Positions 6,391 to 15,061 of a DNA stretch of 22,784 nucleotides are shown one piece after another. The notes beneath the pieces were generated by a model. It was not told the origin of the DNA. It saw nothing but the letters and a program-made list of their open reading frames with translations, and searched no databases. The translations under genes were made by a program, and so were the position numbers. The stretch is taken from positions 1-22,784 of the forward strand of contig DATECF010000181.1 of assembly GCA_035287045.1 (NCBI GenBank), in the 5' to 3' direction. Source of the DNA: JACPAP01 sp035287045. Lineage in GTDB: Bacteria; Gemmatimonadota; Gemmatimonadetes; Gemmatimonadales; GWC2-71-9. Positions within the stretch are counted from its first letter, which is position 1. The number at the start of each line of letters is the position of its first letter.

Positions 6391-7620
6391 TTACGCCGGA
6401 GCCGGCTCTGGGTTTGTCCGGGGGGGGGCGATCCCGACGGGAATGCGGGCGCGGACGATGGTCCCATGTCCCGGCCGTGAGTCGATCTCGAGCGACCCGC
6501 CCAGCAGGGCGACCCGCTCGCGCATGCCGTGCAGACCAAGTCCCGCCGTCTCACTGAGCCCCGCAACGCCGGCGAAACCAACGCCGTCGTCCCGGACCAG
6601 CAGTTCGAGCGTGGACCCGTCGCCTGTCAGCCCCACGACTACCTTTCTGGCGCGGGCGTGCCGCGCCACGTTGGTCAGCGCTTCTTGCAGGATGCGATAC
6701 ATGGTGGTCGCCACCAGGGGCGGTATCCCGGACCCCTCGGGGCCCTCGGAAGCAAAATCCACGGAGATCCCGAACGACCGGGCATAGTCGCCTACGTATC
6801 GCTTCGCGGCCGGCCCGAGCCCCACATCGTCCAGGACGCTGGGATGCAGCCCGCGGGCCAGCCGCCCGATGTCGCCCACCGTCTGCTCCGCGACGCGCTG
6901 CAGCCGCTGTGCGGCGGATCGTACGTCCACGGTGATCGCCTGCTCCTCGATGGCGCGAAGCCCAACGGCCAGCGCGGCGAGGGACTGGCCGGTCTCGTCG
7001 TGCAGCTCCCGCGCGATCCGCCGGCGTTCCTCGTCCTGCGCGAACATCAGCCGTTTAGTCAGGCCGAGGCGCGTCGCCTCAGCCTCCTTCCGGTCCGTGA
7101 GGTCCGTGACGATGGCCACCAGCACGGTGGTACCGTTGGGCGCATGCGCGCCGGTTCCTCCCGGGTCCTCGAGATTGACCGGCGAGAGCGCGATCCGGAC
7201 GGGCGTTGCCGGCTCGTCTCCGCCCGCCAGGGCGAATTCCAAGGCATCGCACCGGCCGGCGTCTCGCAGGAACCTCGCGAAGATCGCTCGCTCGGCTGGC
7301 GCCACCAGCTGCTGGAAGTGGAAGCCACGCAGGCTCTCGAGCGGAACTCGCCCCAGCTCCGCCAGGCGTCGGTTGCCGAACAGGATCGCTCCATGGCGCT
7401 CCAGGAGCGCGGCGCCGTCGCTCATGGCGTTCAGCAGGACGTAGTAAGGATGAGTCGCGCCCTCGATGGCGCGGGTCCGCTCGCCCGCGGGACTCGACAC
7501 CACGATCGCGTCTACCTGGCCGGTGCGGATGGCGTCCAGGGTCGCTTCAGCCTCGGCCAGCTGAGCCCGGAGCGCCGGAACCGGACTCGCGCGCTTCCTC
7601 GAGCCGCGCCTTCGCCTCAC
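6391..7620 (-). CDS. PAS-containing sensor histidine kinase, HisKA_3 (NarX/DegS) class
   Basis: 409 residues. A short coil (ALRAQLAEAEATLDAIRTGQ) is followed by a PAS-like sensor domain at about 58-175, then a HisKA_3 dimerisation helix with the phosphorylated His207 in RIARELHDETGQSL. The HATPase has N-box LQEALTNVARHA (Asn317), G1 DDGVGF (344-349) and G2 GLGLHGMRERV. There are no transmembrane segments, so it is cytosolic and likely senses an internal signal. The GTG start follows kaiB by 19 bp. In the neighbouring frame the bases just after the start encode a helix-like EAKARLEEARE, so a sequencing or evolutionary shift at the N-terminus is conceivable. KaiC/KaiB may modulate this kinase, by analogy with Kai-linked kinases elsewhere. 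Confidence 0.9.
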   Translation of the reverse strand: MRRRRGSRKRASPVPALRAQLAEAEATLDAIRTGQVDAIVVSSPAGERTRAIEGATHPYYVLLNAMSDGAALLERHGAILFGNRRLAELGRVPLESLRGFHFQQLVAPAERAIFARFLRDAGRCDALEFALAGGDEPATPVRIALSPVNLEDPGGTGAHAPNGTTVLVAIVTDLTDRKEAEATRLGLTKRLMFAQDEERRRIARELHDETGQSLAALAVGLRAIEEQAITVDVRSAAQRLQRVAEQTVGDIGRLARGLHPSVLDDVGLGPAAKRYVGDYARSFGISVDFASEGPEGSGIPPLVATTMYRILQEALTNVARHARARKVVVGLTGDGSTLELLVRDDGVGFAGVAGLSETAGLGLHGMRERVALLGGSLEIDSRPGHGTIVRARIPVGIAPPRTNPEPAPA

Positions 7621-7639
7621 CGGCGTCCCCGGTCAGTCG

Positions 7640-7984
7640 TCACGACTTGCCCGGAGATCTCGGTCGCAGGTCCAGCCCGACCAGGGCCCGCTCGGTGTCG
7701 GAGAGGTCGCCGACCAGCCTGCGGATCGGTTCGGGAAGCTTGCGTACCAGGGTGGGGAGCGCCAGGATCTGATCGCCCCGAGCCAATTGCGGGTTCTCCA
7801 GGAGATCGATCACCTCGATCCGGTACCGTCCATCCAGATGCTCGTTGCATATTTTCTGGAGGTTCGCCAGGGCCGCGAGTGACCGCGCGGTCTGACCCGC
7901 GACGTAGAGCCGGAGATCGAAGAACGCCCCGGTCGCTCGAGCCTTGCGAGGCTGGCGCGACCGCCGCGCAGGTTTCGCGCTCAT
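7640..7984 (-). CDS. kaiB: KaiB-like protein
   Basis: 114 residues: a basic 20-residue leader, then a full KaiB fold. Signature stretches are LRLYVAGQTARSLAALANL, RYRIEVIDLLENPQLA, ILALPTLVRKLPEPIRRLVG and GDLSDTERALVGLDL, which follow cyanobacterial KaiB closely. The Gly and Asp of VGLDL that matter in KaiB fold switching are kept; the preceding lysine position (D-K-I-L in cyanobacteria) is Gln here. In the known clock KaiB binds KaiC and swaps folds. The ATG at 7984 overlaps the kaiC stop as ATGA. An open frame extends upstream only as an overlay of kaiC. Confidence 0.9.
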   Translation of the reverse strand: MSAKPARRSRQPRKARATGAFFDLRLYVAGQTARSLAALANLQKICNEHLDGRYRIEVIDLLENPQLARGDQILALPTLVRKLPEPIRRLVGDLSDTERALVGLDLRPRSPGKS

Positions 7985-9516
7985 CGACGCAGTGAGCGCC
8001 TCCGCGTATGCCCCGCCACGACCGCGCTCCCGCCGACGTGGGCCGCCCGGTCCGACCCGACCAGCACCCGGCCCTGATCCCGCACCACGTCGAGCAGTTT
8101 CAGGCCATGGCTCGTCAAGACGAACTCTCGCACCTGATTGGAGTGCGGCATGCCCCGCGATTTCAGCACATTGAGCGAGCGGATCCGCTCCCCGTTCCTT
8201 TCGATGTTCCGGAGCACCAACCACGTGTCCATGAAGGAGGAAATGCCGACGTCGGTTCCCTCGGGATGGTCTTCGTCGGTGGTCAGCGAGGTGAACAGCG
8301 CGGTCATCTGCCTCACCTTCATGAAATCGATCAAGCGCGCGAGCATGGCCTTGACTTCGACCGACGTGCCCACCGAGATCAGGTTGCTGATCGGATCGAC
8401 CACGACCACCCTTGGTTTCTTTTCCTCGATGATCCGGTGCATCGCGCTGAGGTGCCCTTCCAGGCCGCTGGTGGTGGGGCGTGCCGCGTGGATCTGGAGC
8501 AGTCCCTTGCGTAGCCGGGGCTCGAGATCGAGGCCGATCGACCGCAGGTTACGCATGATCTGGGCCGCCGACTCTTCGAACGCGAAGTACAGGGCGGACT
8601 CGCCCCGGCGGTCGGCGGCGTCCACGAAGTAGCCCGCCAGGCTGGTCTTCCCCGTGCCCGCGCCGCCGGACACCAGAATGCTGCTGCCCCGGAAGTAGCC
8701 TTTGCCCCCCAACATAGCGTCGAGATCCGGCACGCCGGTGGAGAGGCGGCCGGGGGAGACCCGGTGTTGCAATCCCAGCGAGGCGATCGGCAGCACCGAG
8801 ATGCCCGACTCGTCAATGAAGAACGGCGACTCGTTGGCCCCGTGCGTCGAGCCCCGGTACTTCACCACCCGCAGCCGCCGGGTCGCGTTCTGGTCGTTCA
8901 CCCGGTGATCCAGCAGGATGACGCAATCGGTGATGTACTCCTCCAGCCCGTGGCGCGTCATCCCACCGTTGCCGCGTTCCCCGGTCACAATGGCGGTGAC
9001 GCCTTTGGTCCTGAGCCAGTTGAAGAGCCGGCGCAGCTCCGCGCGCAGCAGGCGGGTCTGGGACAATCCGGCAAACAGCGTTTCGATGGTGTCGAGGACC
9101 ACCCGTTTGGCGCCGATCGAGTCGATGGCGTGCGCCAGGCGGATGAACAGGCCGTCCAGGTCGTAGGCGCCGGTCTCCTGGATCTCATGGGGCTCGACCC
9201 GGACGTAGTCCAACGAGAGTCTCTTGCGGGCCGCGAGCGGGCGCGGGTCGAACCCGAGCGAGGCGAAATTCAGCGTCAGATCTTCGACGGTTTCTTCGAA
9301 CGACAGGAACACACCCGGCTCGCCGAACCGGCGCGCCCCGTTCATCAAGAACTCCATCGAGAGGATGGTCTTGCCGCACCCGGGGCCTCCGCAGATGAGC
9401 GTCGGCCGCCCCCGTGGCAAGCCGCCCCCGGTGATCTCGTCCAGCCCCTGGATTCCTGTCGGGGCCTTGGGTATGGGGCTGGCCCTCTCCGTGCGCAACC
9501 TCAGGCGTCGTGACAC
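7981..9516 (-). CDS. kaiC: KaiC-like double-domain ATPase/kinase
   Basis: 511 residues, two RecA-like KaiC domains. CI: Walker A GGPGCGKT (43-50), catalytic Glu74/Glu75 in SFEET. CII: Walker A GGAGTGKT (284-291), Glu314/Glu315 in AFEES, and Walker B VVVVDP. The segment aligned to the KaiC phosphosites reads TDVGISSFMDT, with Thr421, Ser426 and Ser427 at the places of T426, S431 and T432 of cyanobacterial KaiC. Autokinase activity is therefore plausible. Length matches KaiC (about 520), with a short basic C-terminal tail in place of the KaiA-binding tail; no kaiA is nearby. The GTG at 9516 has no evident ribosome site. It heads the kaiC-kaiB-kinase-regulator operon. Confidence 0.92.
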   Translation of the reverse strand: MSRRLRLRTERASPIPKAPTGIQGLDEITGGGLPRGRPTLICGGPGCGKTILSMEFLMNGARRFGEPGVFLSFEETVEDLTLNFASLGFDPRPLAARKRLSLDYVRVEPHEIQETGAYDLDGLFIRLAHAIDSIGAKRVVLDTIETLFAGLSQTRLLRAELRRLFNWLRTKGVTAIVTGERGNGGMTRHGLEEYITDCVILLDHRVNDQNATRRLRVVKYRGSTHGANESPFFIDESGISVLPIASLGLQHRVSPGRLSTGVPDLDAMLGGKGYFRGSSILVSGGAGTGKTSLAGYFVDAADRRGESALYFAFEESAAQIMRNLRSIGLDLEPRLRKGLLQIHAARPTTSGLEGHLSAMHRIIEEKKPRVVVVDPISNLISVGTSVEVKAMLARLIDFMKVRQMTALFTSLTTDEDHPEGTDVGISSFMDTWLVLRNIERNGERIRSLNVLKSRGMPHSNQVREFVLTSHGLKLLDVVRDQGRVLVGSDRAAHVGGSAVVAGHTRRRSLRR

Positions 9517-9522
9517 GAGGCT

Positions 9523-9563
9523 AAAACTAGCACCGCCGGCAACGCCCGCAAGCTTGCCGGCGG
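9523..9563 (-). terminator. Hairpin between the NlpC/P60 gene and kaiC, probable terminator
   Basis: A perfect 10-bp inverted repeat, CCGCCGGCAA and TTGCCGGCGG (9533-9542 with 9554-9563), with an 11-nt loop lies 33 bp behind the NlpC/P60 stop. On the minus strand a TTTT follows about 7 nt after the stem, which is a little far for a classic terminator. The T-run itself sits in GCTAAAACTAGC, a smaller palindrome directly before the kaiC start. It may separate the two transcripts; the kaiC promoter must overlap this region or lie upstream. Confidence 0.45.
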
Positions 9564-9595
9564 CGCGGGTAGCGGTGAGCCGGCGCTGCCGCCAC

Positions 9596-10609
9596 CTACT
9601 GGAGAATCCGTCGCGCCACCGTCCACCGCCGCCGCCACCATTGGCTGTCCCCGTCCGTCGCGGTCAGGCTCGACACCTTCACGCCGCCGGTGGCGCTGTG
9701 GATGAACCGGCCGTCGCCCAGGTACAGCCCCACGTGGGTGACCCGGTTGCCTTCCACGGAGAATCCCAGGATGTCCCCGGGACGCAGGGCCTCGAGCCGC
9801 GGCTCCACCGCCCTGCCCATCCGCATCTGGTCCCGGCTGATCCTGGGCATGATGATGCCGTGCTGCCCGTAGGCGTATTGAATCAGCCCGGAGCAATCGT
9901 AACCGTTGGCGTCGGTGCCGCCCCACGTGTAGGGGGACCCCATGACGTCCATCGCCGTACGGACCACGTCCGCTGCCACGCGGGCGCCATCGGGCGTGGC
10001 CCCGCTGTCGCGCCCCAGGGTAATCAGCTCGCCCTCGGACGGCGGGTCGAAGCTCGGCGGGTCGAACCTCGGCGGGTGGACCGCCGGTGGCCGGCGAGAC
10101 CTGCGCGGCAGGCCTCCGGTGGCCAGGCGAACGCCCAGGGTGAAACCTCGGCGATCGTCGGGGCGCAGTTGCCAGAACCCGCGGGCGTCCTGGTCCTCGG
10201 TCCGATAGCGCGCCTCCAGGCCCAGGGACAGGAACGAGACGATGGGGACGGCCCACCCGACCCCCGCGCTCCAGGACGCGTCGAGGCTGCCGTCGTCGTG
10301 CCGCATGCCGAGGCCGGCGGTGCCTACCACGTAGGCCCGGCCGTCGGTGCGGCCGATACCGATGGAGAAGTCGGCCCCCGTCTGGGTCCGGTTGGCGAAG
10401 GATCGGGTATCGTCCAGGTGGGCGATGCCTAGGCCCCAATCAACCGGGCCGATCAGGCCGCGATGAAGACCGACGCTGTAGAGGGCGGCCGCCGAGTCCG
10501 GCCACCAACGACCGTAAGTGGCTTCGAACCCGCTGCGTTGGGCGCGCAGCTGGAGGGGCGCGGCGGCGGCGAGCGCCGTGATGAGGCAGAGTCTCACAGG
10601 ACGCTGCAA
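9596..10609 (-). CDS. Secreted NlpC/P60 cell-wall peptidase with beta-rich N-terminal region
   Basis: 337 residues. Signal peptide 1-24 (ends LRAQ). Residues 25-165 are beta-rich with alternating aromatic strands and glycine turns (WGLGIAHL, YVVGTAGLGM, SAGVGWAVP, FTLGVRLATG), like a small outer-membrane barrel. A basic and Pro-rich linker (168-195) follows. The NlpC/P60 domain has catalytic Cys239 in YDCSGL, His292 in THVGLYLG and His304 in FIHSA. Such enzymes cut peptidoglycan stem peptides. Start TTG 10609; a GTG at 10597 is also possible, and neither has a clear ribosome site. The barrel-plus-peptidase layout is unusual. A single-gene unit, ended by the hairpin before kaiC. Confidence 0.85.
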   Translation of the reverse strand: MQRPVRLCLITALAAAAPLQLRAQRSGFEATYGRWWPDSAAALYSVGLHRGLIGPVDWGLGIAHLDDTRSFANRTQTGADFSIGIGRTDGRAYVVGTAGLGMRHDDGSLDASWSAGVGWAVPIVSFLSLGLEARYRTEDQDARGFWQLRPDDRRGFTLGVRLATGGLPRRSRRPPAVHPPRFDPPSFDPPSEGELITLGRDSGATPDGARVAADVVRTAMDVMGSPYTWGGTDANGYDCSGLIQYAYGQHGIIMPRISRDQMRMGRAVEPRLEALRPGDILGFSVEGNRVTHVGLYLGDGRFIHSATGGVKVSSLTATDGDSQWWRRRWTVARRILQ

Positions 10610-10655
10610 TATAAGACGCGCCAGCGGGGCCGCGGGACACGCTGCCCCGTCTGGT

Positions 10656-10683
10656 GCGTTACATCTTACGTCCTACGTTTCAC
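10656..10683. repeat. Four-unit 7-bp degenerate tandem repeat
   Basis: Units GCGTTAC, ATCTTAC, GTCCTAC and GTTTCAC follow each other with an exact 7-bp period. They cover the last codon and stop of the membrane protein gene and the space before the NlpC/P60 gene. The meaning is unknown; it recalls the cleaner 8-bp repeat between sdhA and sdhB. The rest of 10610-10655 shows no clear feature. Confidence 0.45.
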
Positions 10684-11234
10684 ATCTCCGGCCACAGCCA
10701 TCCGAAGGTGCCGGCCGTCACCAACGCATAGAACAAGGCATCGCCGAGGTGTTTCACGACGCTGCCCCACGGCTTCCCAAACCAGATGGCATCCGAGATG
10801 CCACTCCAGCCGTACGCCACCCAGCTGACGGTTCCGACCACGCGGAAGACCTGGAGGTAGGGCGCTCCGGCGCCCAGCGTGCGCCCGGCGACGTAGGCGG
10901 CGACGCCGCTGACGAAGATGTAGTAGATGAACGACAAGACGAATTGGCCGCCCATGCCACGCACGCCCGGCCGCACCACGGTGAGCCAGGCGGTGGGCCC
11001 TTCCTCGCGCTTCTTCAGGTACTCCGGATCCTTCATCCGCTCCGGTGGGCACCACGGGAGGACGTACTGGCCCGCGGCGACGCCCTTCAGCGCCGCGCGC
11101 GCGGCCTCCTCGTTGGCCAGGCCTTTCCATTCGTTCCGGTGATGCGGCAACGCCATCCACACGATCGCGGAAGCCACGAACACGAAGACGGCCGACAGCA
11201 GGATGGGGAGCCACAGCGTGGTGGTGAGGATCAC
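10680..11234 (-). CDS. Conserved-type integral membrane protein of unknown function
   Basis: 184 residues from a GTG at 11234 with AGGAG six bases upstream. Helix 1 is at about 4-26 (LWLPILLSAVFVFVASAIVW). A hydrophilic loop follows that contains a YVLPWCPP motif and GPTAWLTV. Three more helices are near 95-115, 125-145 and 165-182, with FRVVGTVSWVAYG and ALVTAGTFGWLWP. I recall similar uncharacterised four-helix proteins in Acidobacteria and Gemmatimonadota, but no function is assigned. The gene is divergent from sdhC, sharing a 103-bp intergenic region, so a link to respiration is possible but unproven. Confidence 0.75.
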   Translation of the reverse strand: MILTTTLWLPILLSAVFVFVASAIVWMALPHHRNEWKGLANEEAARAALKGVAAGQYVLPWCPPERMKDPEYLKKREEGPTAWLTVVRPGVRGMGGQFVLSFIYYIFVSGVAAYVAGRTLGAGAPYLQVFRVVGTVSWVAYGWSGISDAIWFGKPWGSVVKHLGDALFYALVTAGTFGWLWPEM

Positions 11235-11273
11235 GGCTCGCTCCTGGAGAGAGGGTGCGCCCAAATTACGCGC

Positions 11274-11303
11274 TTGCCCGCTCCTGCGCACTCCTGGTAT
11301 CAT
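11274..11303 (+). promoter_or_regulatory. Probable sigma-70-type promoter of sdhCAB
   Basis: TTGCCC (11274-11279) and TATCAT (11298-11303) are separated by 18 bp, 34 bp before the sdhC start. The sdhC ribosome site TAGGAG follows at a good distance from the ATG. No operator palindrome is evident. Confidence 0.5.
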
Positions 11304-11337
11304 GCGACCGGCTTAATCCTCTGGGTAGGAGACCGCG

Positions 11338-12014
11338 ATGCGCCGGGTGGTGCATTTCTACCGCTCTACCGTCGGGAAAAAAGTGGCGATGGCCGCCTCG
11401 GGCGCGGTGCTGTTCGGCTGGATCATCGGCCACATGCTCGGCAATCTGAAGACGTTCCAAGGGCCCGAACACATCAACGAGTACGCCGAAGGGCTCCGCA
11501 CGGTTGGGGGGCCCTTTTTTGGGCCGGGCCAGCTGCTGTGGCTGATTCGCCTGGTGATCATCGCCTGCGTGGCGATTCACATCCTGGCGGCCCTCCAACT
11601 GTGGGTGCTGTCTCGCCGGGCCCGTCCGGTGGGGTACCACACGCCGCCCCATCTGGAGTTGAGCTACGCGTCACGCACGCTGCGCTGGGGCGGCGTCATC
11701 ATCGTTCTCTACGTCGTGTACCACCTGATGCACTTCACGGTGGGCAATGTGCATCCGGACTTCCGCCCGGGCGACGTCTATCACAACCTGGTGGTGGGCT
11801 TCCAATCGTGGCCGGTGGCGGCGGTGTACATCGTGGCCACGGGCGCCCTGGGGTTCCACCTCTACCACGGCGTCTGGAGTGCCCTCCAGACGCTGGGCCT
11901 CAACCACGCCAGATACAACCGCTACCGGCGGGCGGTGGCCGCGGTGGTCGCCGTGGCGGTGTTCGCGGGCTTCGTGTCGGTGCCGGTGGCGGTGCTGGCG
12001 GGAGTACTGCGCTA

Positions 12015-12015
<1 letters not shown>
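11338..12015 (+). CDS. sdhC: Succinate dehydrogenase cytochrome b558 subunit
   Basis: 225 residues, five membrane helices, the single-anchor-subunit class found in Bacteroidota, Bacillus and epsilon-type fumarate reductases. Candidate haem ligands are His in IIGHMLGN, in AIHILAAL, in YHLMHFTVG and in GFHLYHGVW, which fits a di-haem cytochrome b. It anchors SdhA/SdhB and passes electrons to quinone. The ATG has TAGGAG upstream. The stop TAA overlaps the sdhA ATG by one base (TAATG), so synthesis is coupled. Confidence 0.93.
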
Positions 12016-13928
<1,913 letters not shown>

Positions 13929-13968
13929 CGGCATAACGGCATGACGGCATGACGGCATAACGGCATGA
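13929..13968 (+). repeat. Five-unit 8-bp tandem repeat with two MTA minicistrons before sdhB
   Basis: The unit CGGCAT(A/G)A occurs five times in a row with an exact 8-bp period, filling the whole gap between the sdhA stop and the sdhB start. The last unit contains the sdhB ATG. Units 2 and 3 each begin a three-codon frame, ATG-ACG-GCA-stop (13941-13952 and 13949-13960), overlapping as ATGA. No Shine-Dalgarno is visible for sdhB. Confidence 0.8.
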
Positions 13969-14738
13969 ACTTGATCCTGCATGTTTGGCGACAGCCGGGC
14001 CCCAATGCACCCGGGCGGTTCGAGCGGTACGAAGCCCGGGACATCAACGAGCACATGTCGTTCCTGGAGATGCTGGACGTGGTCAACCAGGGGTTGCTCG
14101 AAGCCGGCCAGGAGCCCATCGCGTTCGAGCACGATTGCCGCGAGGGGATCTGCGGGTCGTGCGGGATCGTGATCAACGGCAAGCCTCACGGCCCGCTGCC
14201 CAAGACCACGGTGTGCCAGCTCCACATGCGGCATTTCAGGAACGGCGACGAGTTGTGGCTGGAGCCGTGGCGGGCCAGGGCGTTTCCGGTGGTGAAGGAC
14301 CTGGTGGTGGACCGGAACGCGTTCGACCGGATCATCCAGGCCGGGGGGTACGTCTCGGTCCGGACCGGAAGCGCGCCGGACGCCAACGCGATCCCGGTGC
14401 GCAAGGACCACGCCGACCGCGCCATGGACGCGGCCGCGTGCATCGGATGCGGGGCCTGCGTCGCGGCCTGCCCCAACGGCTCTGCCATGTTATTCACGGC
14501 GGCCAAGGTGGCGCACCTCTCGCTGCTGCCCCAGGGGCAGCCGGAGCGACTGGAACGGGTGCTGGGGATGGTGGAACAGATGGATCAGGACGGCTTCGGC
14601 AACTGCACCAATCACGGCGCGTGCGAGGCCGCCTGCCCCAAGGGCATCAGCATTGACTTCATCGCGCAGTTGAACCGGGACTGGGTGAAGGCGGCGCTGA
14701 GCTATGCGCCGCGTGAGGCCGCGGAGGGCGCGATCTAG
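13965..14738 (+). CDS. sdhB: Succinate dehydrogenase iron-sulfur subunit
   Basis: 257 residues. Ligands of the [2Fe-2S] cluster are Cys58, 63, 66 and 84 (DCREGICGSCG and TTVCQLHM). The second domain has CIGCGACVAACP (Cys159, 162, 165, 169) and NCTNHGACEAACPKG (Cys214, 220, 224), giving the [4Fe-4S] and [3Fe-4S] clusters. It carries electrons from the flavin in SdhA to the haem/quinone site of SdhC. The start lacks a ribosome site and sits in an 8-bp tandem repeat, so translation is probably coupled to sdhA. It is convergent with mdh. Confidence 0.96.
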   Translation: MNLILHVWRQPGPNAPGRFERYEARDINEHMSFLEMLDVVNQGLLEAGQEPIAFEHDCREGICGSCGIVINGKPHGPLPKTTVCQLHMRHFRNGDELWLEPWRARAFPVVKDLVVDRNAFDRIIQAGGYVSVRTGSAPDANAIPVRKDHADRAMDAAACIGCGACVAACPNGSAMLFTAAKVAHLSLLPQGQPERLERVLGMVEQMDQDGFGNCTNHGACEAACPKGISIDFIAQLNRDWVKAALSYAPREAAEGAI

Positions 14739-14765
14739 CGGGAGCCGTCGCGATGGGCGGCGCAG

Positions 14766-15061
14766 GCCCAGCCCTGGCCGGTTCCGGAGGGCGCGTTGGT
14801 GCGGGCGTGGTCACGGCGCGCTGGGCGCCCTGGTTGATTCTGGCGCGGTGAACTCCAGAGAGTCCCAGCAGGGTCTCTTTCGCGCGCTGCAGTGCCGCGC
14901 GCGCCGCAGACGACGCCCAATCACAATGGCGCGCGCTCCCTGACGCGCGCTCCAGAGACCCTGCGGGACTCTCTGGAGTTCACTGCGCCTTCCCCCACCG
15001 CGCCCGAGCGTCGAGTCCACCCCGCACCACGAGCGCCCGAAGGAACCCGCCAGGGCTGGGC
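14766..15061. repeat. ~295-bp imperfect inverted repeat between convergent sdhB and mdh
   Basis: The left arm (14766-14887) and right arm (14945-15061) pair over their inner 44 bases with 40 matches and one gap (14843-14887 with 14945-14988; core GTGAACTCCAGAGAGTCCC). The outer ends also pair (GCCCAGCCCTGGC and following). The middle of the arms has diverged. The 57-nt centre itself contains GCGCGCGCC and GGCGCGCGC. No T-run follows, no coding frame fits, and no target-site duplication is visible. It occupies nearly the whole 322-bp gap and could act as a two-way terminator, or be a remnant of a small mobile element. Confidence 0.75.

Noticed and set aside
5692..9516. A kaiA-like gene in the Kai block
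   Set aside because: All frames between kaiC and the regulators are accounted for by kaiB, the kinase and the regulator; no KaiA-like sequence was seen.
10518..12014. Upstream extension of the sdhA frame by about 500 codons
   Set aside because: It covers sdhC in another frame and the divergent membrane protein on the other strand; the residues are Arg/Gly/Pro-rich shadow sequence, and sdhA has a coupled ATG at 12015.
13929..13968. Tandem repeat as a CRISPR-like array
   Set aside because: Units are 8 bp with no spacers and there are no cas genes; it is a simple tandem repeat.
14766..15061. Inverted repeat as an insertion sequence
   Set aside because: There is no transposase frame and no visible target duplication, and the arms take up almost the entire element.
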